Shown here piece after piece: positions 44,952 to 56,234 of a stretch of 64,000 nucleotides of DNA. The DNA comes from Diphasiastrum complanatum. Its lineage: Eukaryota; Streptophyta; Lycopodiopsida; Lycopodiales; Lycopodiaceae. The stretch lies in assembly GCA_029204225.1 (NCBI GenBank), contig CM055099.1, positions 65,313,852-65,377,851 of the forward strand. Reading direction: 5' to 3'. The translations under genes were made by a program, and so were the position numbers. Under the pieces are notes generated by a model. It saw nothing but the letters and a program-made list of their open reading frames with translations, had not been told where the DNA came from and ran no database searches. Within the stretch, counting starts at the first letter, position 1; each line of letters begins with the position of its first letter.

Positions 44952-45590
44952 CTTCCTAATGACTTCTACAAAACAATGCTCAAGAAAATTGGAATATATT
45001 TGAATTTAGAAACACACAATGGTTTCACTTGTTTTGATTACCTCAAATTTGACTTCTAGCTCTTTCTTTGGACTTCTAGTCACGGCCCTCAATAAGAGCT
45101 CGAAGCTTGAAAATATGATCAAAGGTGTAATAATGGGCCCTAAACTTTGATTGGCCCAAAGCATGCAATCTTCTAGTCTCTACTTCAGTACACCTCACTA
45201 TGGAATGATAGATTGTATGTATAATAAGGCTTTTCTCCTTGGATGTTAGGTGAAAATCCAGCGTGTAATAAGGAGATTAATTAACATTTTTTGCCCTAAT
45301 ATGTCAATCTTATCTAACCCTCGAGTTATGCCAATTTGATGGTTAGGTTGATCAACTACCTCCATGATTTGAGGAGTTTGCTCCTAAATTCTAGGAAACT
45401 TGACCAAACAACCTAACTAACTCCTATGATTAGGTCCTAACTACCCTAGGCCTATTCTCATACGTGTGAACATGGTCACATATGTGGACTACAATATGTA
45501 CACTAAACTATGTGTTTATCAAGCTTAATATTTGCAAATTCTCATACCTATGAATTCTAGATTTGATTCTAACATTTAGCAATATGAATA
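44952..45590. other. Stretch with no recognised feature
   Basis: Upstream of the minus-strand gag; it may hold its leader and LTR, but no primer site or LTR boundary was found. Confidence 0.45.
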
Positions 45591-47190
45591 TGGTGTAGCC
45601 TATGGCAAGCCTATGTGGTAGCTTGCAACATGCTTGCGTGGCAGGCATCAGACCTATGCCATGCCTATGTGGCCTGCCACGCAAGCTTGTGGTAGGCCTG
45701 CGTGGTAACTTTCGAGCCCACCTATATCTCTCTCTCTAGGTCCACTCAAACCTACGTGGCAGAGTCCGGTTGGCTTGCCATACAAGCCTATGCTAGGCCT
45801 ACATGCTTGCCACATGGCAAACTTCAAACCTCATGCAAGCTTGGGGTTAGCCATGTGGCAGACCTACGTGGCTTGCCACGCGGCAGTGTGCGACCGGCTT
45901 AGCAAATAGCAGACCACGTAGGCATAGCCTGGTTGGCTTGCCAGCCTATGATGGGCCTACATGGATTGCCACATGGCTAACCCCAAGCTTGCATGATTTG
46001 CCACGTGGCAGCCATACATGACTTGCCACATGGCAGCCTATGATAGACTTGATAGATAGCAGGCCTATGTGGCCTATTACACAAGCCTATGGTAACCCTA
46101 CGTGGCTTGCCACATGGCAGCTTTTGAGCCCCACCTCTTTCTCTCTCTAGGTCCACTCAGGCCTACGTGGCAAAGCCTGGTTGGCTTGCCACACAAGCCT
46201 ATGTTAGGACCTACATGTTTGCCATATGGCAAACCCTAAGCTTGCAAGACTTGCCACGTGGTAGACCTACGTGGCAGCGTACGACAAGATTGGCAGATAG
46301 TACATCTATGACATGTCTATGTGGCTTGCTACACAAGCCTATGGTAGTCCTACGTGGCTTACGACATGAGAAGTGTCAAACCTACATGGTTTTCCACGTG
46401 GCAGGCCTACGTGGCTTGCCACGTGGTAGCTTGTGAGCTCCACCTCTTTTTCTCTCTATGTCCACTCAAGCCTACGTGGCAGAGCCTGGTTGGCTTGCCA
46501 CACAAGCCTATGGCAAGCCTATGTGGCAACCTACAACATGCTTGCATGGCAAACATGAGGCCTATGCCATGCCTATGTGGTCTGCCATGCAAGCCTATGG
46601 TAGGCCTACATGGCTTGCCATGTGTCAGCTTTCGAGCCCACCTCTCTATATCTCTCTGTCTGGGTCCACTCAGGCCTATATGGTAGAGCTTTGTTGGCTT
46701 GCCGCACAAGCCTATGGTAGGGCGACATGGCTGGCCAAACCCCAAGTTTATGATTTGTCATGTGGCAGGCCTACCTGGCTTGCCATGTGGCAACCTATGA
46801 TAGGCTTGCTAGATAGTAGGCCTATGTAGCCTACTACACAAGCCTATGGTAGGCCATGTGGCAAGCCACACAAGTCTATGGTAGGCCTACCACATGGACA
46901 GTCCCAAGCCTTCATGGTTCTCCACGTGGCAGGTCTACGTGGCTCGCCATGTGGCAACTTTCAAGGTCCAATTCTCTCTCTCTCTCTCTCTCTCTATGTC
47001 CACTTAGGCCTACATGGCAGAGCCTGGTTGGCTTGCCACGCAAGCCTATGTTAGAACTACGTGGTTTGCCACATGGCAAACCCCAGGCTTTCATGACTTG
47101 CCATGGGGTAGGCCTACATGGCAGTCTGCGACAGGCTTCGTAGATATCAGGTCTATGACATGCCATGCCTATATGGCCTGCTACACAAGC
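45590..47190. repeat. Satellite-like array rich in GCCACGTGGC-type palindromes
   Basis: About 1.6 kb of interleaved repeats: variants of GCCTACGTGGC, TTGCCACGTGGCAG, TTGCCACACAAGCCTATGG. The longer unit TCCACTCAGGCCTACGTGGC with AGAGCCTGGTTGGCTTGCC after a CTCTCT run recurs near 45740, 46153, 46470, 46667 and 46998. CACGTG and near forms (CATGTG, CACATG) occur dozens of times. The open frames across it on both strands come from the repeats and are not supported as genes. Confidence 0.85.
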
Positions 47191-47690
47191 CCATCGAGCC
47201 AGAAATTGGTTGAATTCAGTAAAAAATGGTCAAAACTTTGGACGGGAGGTGTCCACAGGTTCGTGGGCTCGACACGAACCTACAAGTTCATTTGCAGTTC
47301 AATTCCGATGCCGTTTGTCTGAAAATGCCCTTTCTGCAGGGGGGAATGCCATTAAATGGACTACTTTCGAACATTCTCAAAAATTGGTCCAATGTCACCG
47401 AACGGAGTCTGTTTTTTAGACCCTTTATTTTGTCCTGTGCTACACACCGAGACGAACCCACAGGACTAAATCGGGCTCCAACGGTTCAGTACTCACAGCA
47501 AAATGTGCATCCAAACCATATAAATCCTCTTCCACCTCTCCTTTCTTTGCTAAGATGTTTCAAAGCATAGGTTATACAAATGTTCGATTATGCATTTATC
47601 CTCTATGATAAATATTTCAAGGTGGATTACTATCCCTTGGACCTTGGCTTAATTCTTTAAATGAAATGTTAGATATTCGAGATGCGAGAT
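47191..47690. other. Stretch with no recognised feature
   Basis: Begins CATCGAGCCAGAAATTGG where the palindrome array stops. Moderately GC-rich with short open frames on the + strand, none recognised. Confidence 0.45.
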
Positions 47691-47699
47691 GTGCAAGAT

Positions 47700-47772
47700 T
47701 GGCCATCATCCAAATCATCGGCCGCCACCTAGATCGGCCTCGATTGCCCCAACGACGGGCACTCTTACTAGT
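47700..47772 (+). mobile_element. Helitron-type 3' end
   Basis: GCCCCAACGACGGGC (47746-47760) can fold into a GC-rich hairpin; seven bases later comes CTAG (47768-47771) followed by T. A hairpin close before CTRR with a T after it is the mark of a Helitron 3' terminus. The 5' end was not identified. Confidence 0.5.
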
Positions 47773-48179
47773 ATATAAAACTATTTGTGTGAATGTGGTG
47801 CGCATGTGTATGGGTGCACCCATGCATCCTCCTCTCCTCATCCATGCATACACATTTCTTAACTAAAAATTGTGGGGAGGGGGATGCATGTATGGGGAAA
47901 GTGCATATCTCCATACATTTGCACATTGTGTGCATTGAGGGGTGGGCCCCAAAAAGATTCCCCACCCCCTCCCTCCCTCCCACTCACTAAATTCAAATAT
48001 CTTTCTCTAAATTTAAATATTTGAAATTTGAAGTTAAGGTTTCAATGTGCTTTAAACTTTAGCCAATAATCTCTATTACATGGCTTTCTTATTTTGAATT
48101 ACCAAAACATGAAAATCATGAACATAAAAATTTTCTTGACTACCTTAAATTGCTGTTTTTTTTCTTACATATTATTTTG

Positions 48180-48540
48180 AATAGTAGGTCGCCCCCGTCA
48201 ACGACGGGCTTAACATATTACTTTGAATAGTGCGCCACCCATAAACGACCATCGGTTTTTCTCCTTAACCATCAGCCGCCATCCAAATCACCGGCTGTCA
48301 TCCAGATCCCATCAATGATGGGCATACCCACTTTCGACCCAAACCATTGACCTTCAACCCAATCCATCGGCCGTAACCCAAATTGTTAGCCGCCCATCAT
48401 CGACAGACTTACCCACCATTTTAGACTGCATTAGGACTGCCCGTCACCCAGATCGTCGGTCGCCCCCGTCAATGAGGGGCATATCCACTAGGTCATCAGC
48501 CTAGATCGTCGGCCGTCAATGACGGACACTCTTTACTAGT
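48180..48540 (+). mobile_element. Helitron-type 3' end with degenerate hairpin copies
   Basis: CCGTCAATGACGG (48513-48525), then ten bases, then CTAG (48536-48539) and T. Similar CCGTCAACGACGGGC-type inverted repeats occur near 48197, and decayed ones near 48315, 48405 and 48465, mixed with GATCGTCGGCCG text. This looks like several Helitron ends stacked side by side. No Rep/helicase coding sequence was seen, so any element would be non-autonomous. Confidence 0.55.
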
Positions 48541-48557
48541 ATGTGTGTATATATATG

Positions 48558-48565
<8 letters not shown>

Positions 48566-48590
<25 letters not shown>
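48566..48590. repeat. (AT)n at the left edge of the hAT element
   Basis: A 25-base AT run directly before CAAACATGAGGG. Confidence 0.93.
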
Positions 48591-48819
48591 CAAACATGAG
48601 GGTCTGGGCCGGACGCGGGCAATTTGCATCCGCGTCCGACGTCCGAACTCGGACGCGGGCTTGGACTCGTCCCAATTTTTTTTTTGAAATTTTTTTCTGG
48701 AAGCGGACGCGTCCGGGGCTTAGAACGAGTCTGGGCCCCGGACGCGTTTTTTATTTTAAAGAAAAAAAACCAGAAGGGCGTGCGGGCAACAGAACAGTCC
48801 GCAGAAGCCCGAGAGGAGA

Positions 48820-48830
<11 letters not shown>

Positions 48831-48904
<74 letters not shown>

Positions 48905-48932
48905 TGGTGTGATTTGTGTGTGTGAGAGAGGA

Positions 48933-48983
<51 letters not shown>

Positions 48984-49037
48984 TGTGATTTGTGTGTGTG
49001 AGAGAGAGGATTTGTGTGTGTGTGTGTGTGTGTGTGT
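48831..49037. repeat. (AG)n followed by interrupted (GT)n
   Basis: (AG)n at 48831-48901, then GT runs (about 48935-48982 and 49013-49037) separated by GGTGTGATTTGTGTGTGTGAGAG units. It lies in the hAT leader, before the coding part. Confidence 0.92.
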
Positions 49038-49086
49038 TGTGTGATTTGTGTGTGTGAGATTGGCGTTTGTATGGTCATTCCCTCTA

Positions 49087-49860
49087 TAGAGAGGGCTCGC
49101 ATTCTCGAGGCATATGCTGAGCCAGGTGTTGAGCCCGACGAGTCGTCCACAGATGCCATGGACTCTGTTTCCACTGGTGCACCCACTGCCACCGCCCCTG
49201 CCACTGGTACACCCAGTGCCACCGCCCCCACCCCCACCGCCGCATCCGCACCCGCCACCACCTCCGCCACAGCCACCCCCACCCCCTCCGCCAGTACTCC
49301 CCATGGATCCACAACCTCCACTGCTGCTCCTACGCCTGTGCCATCACCTTCAGATCTGCACGGTCTGTCCACATCCTCCGCTTCCGCACCTACACCTATG
49401 CCACCACCTCCAGCTCCACATCGTCCATCCATATCCTCCCAGCCAATCCACATCCCGAGGCACCAGACAGATGTCCATGCCGGGATCTTTCAAAGAGGGG
49501 CAGCACAGAGAGGCCACCAGGACCATAGCACAGATGTTCTATAACCTGAACCTCCCCTTTATCATGGCATCATCCCGCATCTTTCGAGAGGCTATCTCGA
49601 AAGTTGCAGTCTGCAGGACCGACTACACACCACCCACAACCGACGCACTACGCGGCCCTTTGCTCCAGGAGCGGGTTGCATCCGTCAGAGAGAGACTAGC
49701 CGCACTGCAGGAGGCTTGGGATAGATACGGTTGCTCCATCATGGCTGATGGGTGGATTGATCGTCGTAAACGTCCACTCATCAACGTGATTGTTTCTAGT
49801 TGTTACGGTTCCATGTTCCTGCACAACATCGACCCCTCTGAGGTAGGGAGAGTACATTTA
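49087..49860 (+). pseudogene. hAT transposase N-part, first copy, broken by an inverted segment
   Basis: A Pro/Thr/Ala-rich stretch is followed by RTIAQMFYNLNLPFIMASSR, DYTPPTTDALRGPLLQERV, CSIMADGWIDRRKRPLINVI and VSSCYGSMFLHNIDPSE: the DUF659 region and the first catalytic aspartate (ADGW) of hAT transposases. At 49860 the reading enters a segment lying inverted relative to copy two, so the frame is lost. In the ADGW block, serine of the second copy (DGWSD) is isoleucine here (DGWID). Confidence 0.8.
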
Positions 49861-49866
49861 CCTGGA

Positions 49867-49919
49867 CAACGCGTTGTGGCCCGACCTCTATCGCTGCGTG
49901 GATGATGCCGTAAATGTAC
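49867..49919 (-). repeat. 53-base inverted piece at the joint of the hAT duplication
   Basis: This piece is the reverse complement of about 50698-50753 with a few changes (CAACGCGTTGTGG ... GTAAATGTAC). The preceding GTACATTTAC at 49853-49862 is itself inverted to its end GTAAATGTAC. Confidence 0.85.
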
Positions 49920-50760
49920 GAAGAGGGCTCGCATTCTCGAGGCATATGTTGGGCCAGGTGTTGAGCCCGACGAGCCGTCCACAGATGCCATGGACTCTGT
50001 TTCCACTGGTGCACCCACTACCACCACCCCTGCCACTGGTACACCCAGCGCCACCGCCCCCACCCCCACCACCGCATCCGCACCCACCACCACCTCCGCC
50101 ACAGCCACCCCCACTCCCTCCGCCAGTACTCCCCATGGATCCACAGCCTCCACTGCTGCTTCTACGCCTATGCCATCACCTTCAGATCTGCACGGTCTGT
50201 CCACATCCTCCGCTTCCGCACCTACACCTATGCCACCACCTCCAGCTCCTCATCGTCCATCCACATCCTCTCAGCCAATCCACATCCCGAGGCACCAGAC
50301 AGATGTCCATGACGGGGTCTTTCAGAGAGGGGCAGCACAGAGAGGCCACCAGGACCATAGCACAGATGTTCTATGACCTAAACCTCCCCTTTATCATGGC
50401 ATCATCCCGCATCTTTCGAGAGGCTATCTCGAAAGTTGTAGTCTGCGAGCCTGACTACACACCACCCATAGCCGACGCACTACGCGGCCCTTTGCTCCAG
50501 GAGCGGGTTGCATCCGTCAGAGAGAGACTAGCCGCACTGCAGGAGGCTTGGGATAGATACGGTTGCTCCATCATGGCTGATGGGTGGAGTGATCGTCGTA
50601 AACGTCCACTCATCAACGTGATTGTTTCTAGTTGTTACGGTTCCATGTTCCTGCGCAGCATCGACGCCTCCGAGGTAGGGAGAGTGCATACGGCTGAGTA
50701 CATTTACGGCATCATCCACGCAGCGACAGAGGAGGTCAGGCCACAACGCGTTGCCCAAGT
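49920..50760 (+). pseudogene. hAT transposase N-part, second copy
   Basis: Repeats 49087-49855 at a distance of 832 bases. After the DUF659 blocks it continues correctly: SIDASEVGRVHTAEYIYGII, HAATEEVRPQRVAQ, then a donor CAA|GTAAAT at 50760. The next exon (50887) carries on in phase. This copy thus holds the native exon end. The start codon of the complete protein and a BED zinc finger were not found. Confidence 0.8.
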
Positions 50761-50886
50761 AAATTTTCTTTCATTAGTTGCTTGGTCATTTACTCCTTAA
50801 TGTTGATACAAAAGTTGTGCGTAGTTTTCGATTGATTGCAACGTGTTTCCAAGCTGTGAACTGATCGTATGAAATGATCGCGAAAG

Positions 50887-51050
50887 GTTGTGACGGACAA
50901 TGCGTCCAACTGCCGCGGTATGGGGGAGCTTCTTATGGCAAAGTACCCCTCCATTGTGTGGACTCCATGTGCCGCACACTCACTGGACCTCCTCTTGCAT
51001 TCCATCGAGCGCCTGCCTTGGGTCAGTGAGATTCTCACAACTTGCGGGCA
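50887..51050 (+). pseudogene. hAT transposase next exon, second catalytic aspartate
   Basis: After GCGAAAG the exon reads VVTDNASNCRGMGELLMAKY, PSIVWTPCAAHSLDLLLHSI, then ERLPWVSEI. VVTDNASNC holds the second catalytic aspartate and CAAH the conserved C-x-x-H of hAT transposases. The frame runs out at about 51050 in a low-complexity, GGACGCG-rich terminal region. The third acidic residue and the dimerisation domain are missing, so it cannot be active. Confidence 0.82.
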
Positions 51051-51209
51051 TGGGGCCTGTATTTTATTTTATTTATTTCGCTTTGGGGATGTGGGACAGT
51101 GAGGGCAGGGGCCTGTTTTTTTTTTTTTTTGAAATTATTTTTTTGGAAAATGGGGGGACACGTCCGGACGCGGACGCACGTCCAGACGCGCGTCTGCGTC
51201 TAGCCCCTG

Positions 51210-51212
<3 letters not shown>

Positions 51213-51264
<52 letters not shown>
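51213..51264. repeat. (AT)n at the right edge of the hAT element
   Basis: A 52-base AT run directly after the presumed hAT end AGCCCCTG. Confidence 0.95.
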
Positions 51265-51266
<2 letters not shown>

Positions 51267-53801
51267 TACTTGTAAGGTTAGCTACTATTAGAGCTTTTTG
51301 TGGTTTTAACAAGCAAGTCCTCATCAAATTGTGTGGGTTTGTTTCAGGCGTGAGATTGGAAACGTGAATGGCCATGGGAAAGTCATATTGTGTACATACT
51401 TTTCAAAAATGCTTTCTTAAAGCTGTCAATTTTCAATGGTACTCAAGCTCATGAATTTAAAAGTAAAGCTACAGAGCTCTCATTACATTCGTGTATCTAC
51501 TTTTTTTTCCTAGAGAAAAATTGTTGTTGAAGCATTAGAAACTAAAATGGTAAGAAGCAAGGATGGGACAATTAGTGTGTGTAGACATGAACATCTATAT
51601 GGTTAAGGTTTACATTGTAAAATAACTATTGTGGCCCTATTACTTGCAATAAGAAAGCAAATTCTATAGTGTAAACTGTGTATGATGATCATAAATGTCA
51701 TGTTTTCATTGAAAGAGGCCTTGACTAAAAGTGGATAATAAGGATTAAACGACTTATTTTCTAAACTTTTATGCTGCTGATTATTGAGATTACTCATTGG
51801 TCTGCCTAAGCTTGTGAGTCCTTCGATGACACTTAATATGCAATGGAAATTGCCATCAATATATTATATCCCACAAATGGAAAATTAGTTTTGAACACAC
51901 CAACGAGGATCCTTGAACTATCTTACAAGAGCAAAAGCCACAAAAAGTGGACAATTCCAAACATTCTCAATCGGGTTTTCATTACATATTTAGACCTCTA
52001 TAAAATCTTGATAGAAGGTTTTGTGACCTAAGAAAATGCTAAGAAACTATAGGCCCTAATCATTTCAATTCAACCCTTTAGTTAACTCCTAACACATTTT
52101 TTTTCTTATGTACTAGCTCCTTCCTGTCTTAAGGAGCAACAATCTCATTGCTATGACTGCTTGTTTTCAGAAAGGTCATTGAGGCTTAGTACATCGATCT
52201 TTCTACAAGTTTATCAAGCTATTGTAGATGTATCTTTGTGCATGTCACATGCACCTACTCTTGGGTGCCAATGATGTGATTAGGATGCATAGCCTGTACT
52301 ATGTACTATGCTTGATGAGTTGATGGTCTAAGACTTTTTGGGTCCATATTGAAAGTTGCACATCTCCTTTGTTACGAGGGATGCCATCCTAGATTGATGA
52401 CTTATCTTTGACTTTGAGAGGGGTGCTTGCCAAGCTCAAAAGTGGTTTCAAGTTGTTGTAATAGAGAGGATAGCAGGCCTTCCATAAGACCAATGATTTG
52501 ATTTTTAAAGCATTGGCTCATAGCCTAGACATTTATATGGGAACGTCTCGACTTTAAATTTTTTGTTATTGTAGAACAGGAGAATGCTAAGACAATCGGG
52601 AAAACGAGAGATTTGGAAAGTTGTATAGCAAAGAGATACATAAATTGGATGGACATTCATGTGCTCTAGTAGTGCCTATGTGTAACTCGTAATTTTAATC
52701 ATTTGAAATTTTTTGAGAGGGCCAACGTATGGATGTGGTAACTTTTCAAAGCTTGCTAGGGGTAAAGTCCTAATGGAAAGGTTTGTCACAATGGTGTCCA
52801 TGCACATATTGATTTTGGCAATTGACAACTTGGGGAGTGTTGTTCAACTTGTTGGACATGGACTATCCACCTTTCTTGTATGAATGGTTGTACAATTTCC
52901 TTGCATTTCGATAAGTGATCAGTGGCATGAAAATTCCCCAATTCTAAACTTCTTTCTACTTAACTAAATAAAACTTCACCACAAATCCAACTTTTTTTTT
53001 TGTTGACCACCAAAGTTTTTCATATTAGTAGATATTTTTTACATCTCAAATTGACATTTACATCAAACTGTATCAAGTATATCTAACAATGAGGTCATGT
53101 GAACAAATCAGATACCACATTGCTTTTGGAAGTGATATCCCCTTTGTGACATTTCTTGGGAACACTTGCCAAAATTGGAATTATAGTACCTTTTTTTTCT
53201 AGAAGTTTGATGTGAGAAAGATCATTGGCTTTTATCTAAAAAAGCTTATATGATCTAGTGTAGCTTGTCTCGCATTTGACATGCTAGCTATATAATAATC
53301 CTTTTTCCACAAGACAATTTCACATTTCATGATTAGGAGTTGATTCATTCAATTAATCAAAAGATTTCATTCCTATTCTTGTTGATAAAGCACTATGATG
53401 GATATATTTTAAGAGTTGCAAGCAAATTTTGCAAACTCAAACTATGAGTATGATTTCAATATAGTTGACAAGTTGAATATCAAAATTTAGTGGTTGAATA
53501 GGCACTTTCGTGGATTGTTATCTCCTTCGTGTTTTAGTAAGCATCTTTTTGAAGTCTTTATTGTTCCTCTTCCATGTACTAATGTTTGTGTGGGAAAGCA
53601 ACTAAGCTTCTAGTATGTGACAAGTAGCAAAGTAAGCTATCATTCTATTACTTTTATGGTTTTTACTTTTTCTTTATAACCCCTGGGTACTCTAACTTGG
53701 ATTGATTCTAATGATAACAATTGATGTTCCAACATTGCAAATCATCATAAGGAACCATACCATTTGAAATCAGTACGAGAATTATAGGAAATCATATTAA
53801 A

Positions 53802-53804
<3 letters not shown>
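51265..53804. other. Stretch with no recognised feature
   Basis: AT-rich, with only short open frames and poly(T) runs (for example 52990-53000). No transposon domain, LTR or gene was recognised on either strand. Confidence 0.5.

Positions 53805-53878
<74 letters not shown>
53805..53878. repeat. (TC)n microsatellite, 74 bases
   Basis: A perfect run. On the minus strand it lies in the direction of the 3' LTR of Copia-5, so it may belong to that LTR. Confidence 0.95.
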
Positions 53879-53880
<2 letters not shown>

Positions 53881-54525
53881 GGAGAATGCACATTTGATTG
53901 TTCTAGATCCAAACTATGAGCTAGAATCAAGACTAGTTACCAAAACTAGCTAATCTTGGCATTCAACTCCACAAAAGGCACATAGATTTGATCAAACACT
54001 CAAAAGAAAAGTGCAACAAGCATCTTAGATTTGAAATCAACTTCAATACTTTTCAAAAATGTAATAAATGCATAAGTTCACTCGCATATGATAGCTCTAA
54101 CTTGTCACTCAAAGACAACGTAGATGGAAGTAAAAAAATTTGATTTTTCATTATTAAATTAACAAATTTACAATGATATTATATACATATCTTTTTCGGA
54201 TCTAGGGTTTAGGTTTATCCCTCAATCATATGTGACCTAACCCTAAAATCAATATCCTAAAATAGGTCATCGACCTTAGAATTCACCTCATGATCTTGAG
54301 ATTCATCAACAAGACAAAATTTGCTTAAAATAGTTTTACAATGTTAATGTACATTTTGTACTCACTCGTAAAGATGACATAAGACCTCGTGTGAGGAGTT
54401 TACATTGTTGGACATAGGGCTAAAGCATCTAGGCACGTGGCATGTGCCACATTACCACTTATAAGTGGACTTACATCAAATTAGACAAGCTAGAATTGTG
54501 AAATTTCAATACTCCTCCTCACAAT

Positions 54526-55157
54526 CTAATTAGATGATAACATAGCTTTACTAATTAAGCCAAGGGTTGACCTAAGCTTTAAAAATGCAGCCTTTTGAAG
54601 AGGTTTTGTCAATATATCACCAATACATTGTTCACTTGGAACATGCTTCGATGAGATCTCCTTAGCTTGGACTTTTTCCTTTACAGGATGGTAAGCAACT
54701 TTTATGTGTTTGCTCCTCGCATGGTAGATTGGATTGGATGCTAGGTGTTGGGTTATCATTGTAGATGAGTGGAATGACATTTGATTTGATCATTTTGAAT
54801 TCCTCAAGCAACCTCTTAATCCAAAGCACCTCCTTGGTTGTGGTTGTTAGAGTTTTGTACTCGGCCTCGGTCGATGAAAGAGATTGTTTCTTGCTTCTTT
54901 GATAGCCAAGAAACCACACATTTTCCAATGAAAGTTGCAAAATCACTTGTTGACTTTCTATCTTTCTTGTCCTCTGCAAAATCCGAATCACTAAAAGCAT
55001 GCAAGTTAATGGACTCACTTCTATAAAAGATCCCAATATCTAGTGTGCCATAGATGTATCTCAATATTCTTTTGGCACATTTCCAATGGATAACTAATGG
55101 ATCTTGCATATTTTGATTAAACTTGCAAACACTATAGCAAAGATCATGGTTATTCAC
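54526..55157 (-). pseudogene. Copia-5 RNase H domain
   Basis: Overlapping frames carry CAKRILRYIYGTLDIGIFY, LHAFSDSDFAEDKKDRKSTS, FLGYQRSKKQSLSSTEAEYK, TTTKEVLWIKRLLEEF, and the terminal HIKVAYHPVKEK and ADILTKPL-like IGDILTKPLQKAAFLKLR. Several frameshifts are needed to connect them. The end at 54526 beside the polypurine tract is the natural pol end. Confidence 0.82.
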
Positions 55158-55199
55158 ATTAATGAGCCAATAAGTTGCCTATAAAGAGTTATGTCCTTG

Positions 55200-55903
55200 A
55201 AAGATCTTTCCTCTTTATTGATTACTTTTACATCATGTTTCATGAGTCTCTACATGTTTACAACCATGCAAGTAAAATCTATTGAGCATACTTAGATTGA
55301 CAAATGATCCAAGTACTTCAATACACAAAATGAAGTGCAAATGGTCAAGATGTATCATCTTGAATTCTTTGGATAGATCTAGCTTAGTTTTTTTTTCTTT
55401 TAAGTTATCTCCACTAAAAGTATGGTATCATCAACATAAAGCAATAAGCATACAATGCATTTTTCACTAAATTTTATATACAAAGTGGGATCATACTCAC
55501 TAGGAGTAAATCCAATAGAAATAAGAAAAATATTGAGTCTTGTGTTTCAAGATCTAGAAGCTTGTTTCAAACCATATAAGCTCCTCTTGAGATGGCACAT
55601 CTTGTCTTCCATTTCTTGCTTGATGAAGTCCTCGGGCTGCTCCATGAATATGTCCTCATCCAAATAACCATTTAGAAATGCATTTGACATATCCATTCGA
55701 AACAACAACCAACCAAAGTGAGAAGCAAGAGCAATGATTAGTCTTATGGTGATCATCTTTGTCACAGGTGCAAAGGTCTCATCATAATTTATGGCCATGG
55801 ATTGAACATACCCCTTGGCCACAAGCCTTGCCTTGTGCTTAGAAACACTTCTATATTTATTCAACTTGAACTTAAAAACCCACTTGCATCCAATGGATTC
55901 CAA
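55200..55903 (-). pseudogene. Copia-5 reverse transcriptase
   Basis: An open part (55547-55903) reads GCKWVFKFKLNKYRSVSKHK, ARLVAKGYVQ, DETFAPVTKMITIRLIIALA, MDMSNAFLNGYLDEDIFMEQ and LKRSLYGLKQASRS. The rest with the catalytic box is in other frames between 55200 and 55540 and is degraded. Dead copy. Confidence 0.85.
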
Positions 55904-55904
55904 A

Positions 55905-56234
55905 GGGAAAGCTAGCTAGTCCCATCGTGGACAAGCTCGATGGATCCAATTACCTTTTGTGAAAGTTTAAGATGAAAACAATGCTAATGGCTAAGGAGTT
56001 GTATGATGTTGTCACAGGTGCAGAGGCAAAGCCCAAAGCAGACGATGCATCAATCTCTCGATGGAAGCTAAAGGATGGCAAAGCCTTCGCATTGATCATC
56101 CTCGGCATTTCAAACACAAATCGGCCATATGTCTGAAGCTCAGACCTCAAAGGAACTCTGGGACATCTTGAGCACATTGTACGATGTGCGAGACGAAGAA
56201 GTACTAATCACCTTCAAGCTTATGCATTCTAGTC
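55905..56234 (+). pseudogene. Foreign copia gag piece in opposite orientation
   Basis: On the + strand it reads IVDKLDGSNYLL, stop, KFKMKTMLMAKELYDVVTGA and DASISRWKLKDGKAFALIIL, which are copia gag blocks. It lies exactly between the integrase end (56235) and RT start (55903) of the minus-strand Copia-5. It continues in another frame (CARRRSTNHLQAYAF). Confidence 0.7.

Larger units (their letters stand above)
48591..51210 (+). mobile_element. Rearranged hAT transposon
   Basis: The body lies between two (AT)n tracts. Both ends are rich in GGACGCG motifs, and the right end reads CAGGGGCTAGACGC on the other strand, a typical hAT terminus start (CAGGG). The left end CATGAGGGTCTGG is only loosely similar. 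Inside are two direct copies of an 832-base coding segment with the hAT DUF659 region, one further exon, and simple repeats (GA, GT). The C-terminal catalytic and dimerisation parts are absent. Confidence 0.7.

Noticed and set aside
45590..47190. Several open frames of 80-120 codons on both strands
   Set aside because: They arise from a tandem repeat lacking stops in some frames and look alike in several frames.
48590..49453. Long minus-strand frame with Gly/Val-rich and His-Thr stretches
   Set aside because: It mirrors the Pro-rich hAT coding region and the GT/GA repeats on the + strand and has no domain of its own.
49756..50204. Minus-strand Gly/Cys-rich frames over the second hAT copy
   Set aside because: They are shadows of the + strand coding region with codons CCX; no independent support.
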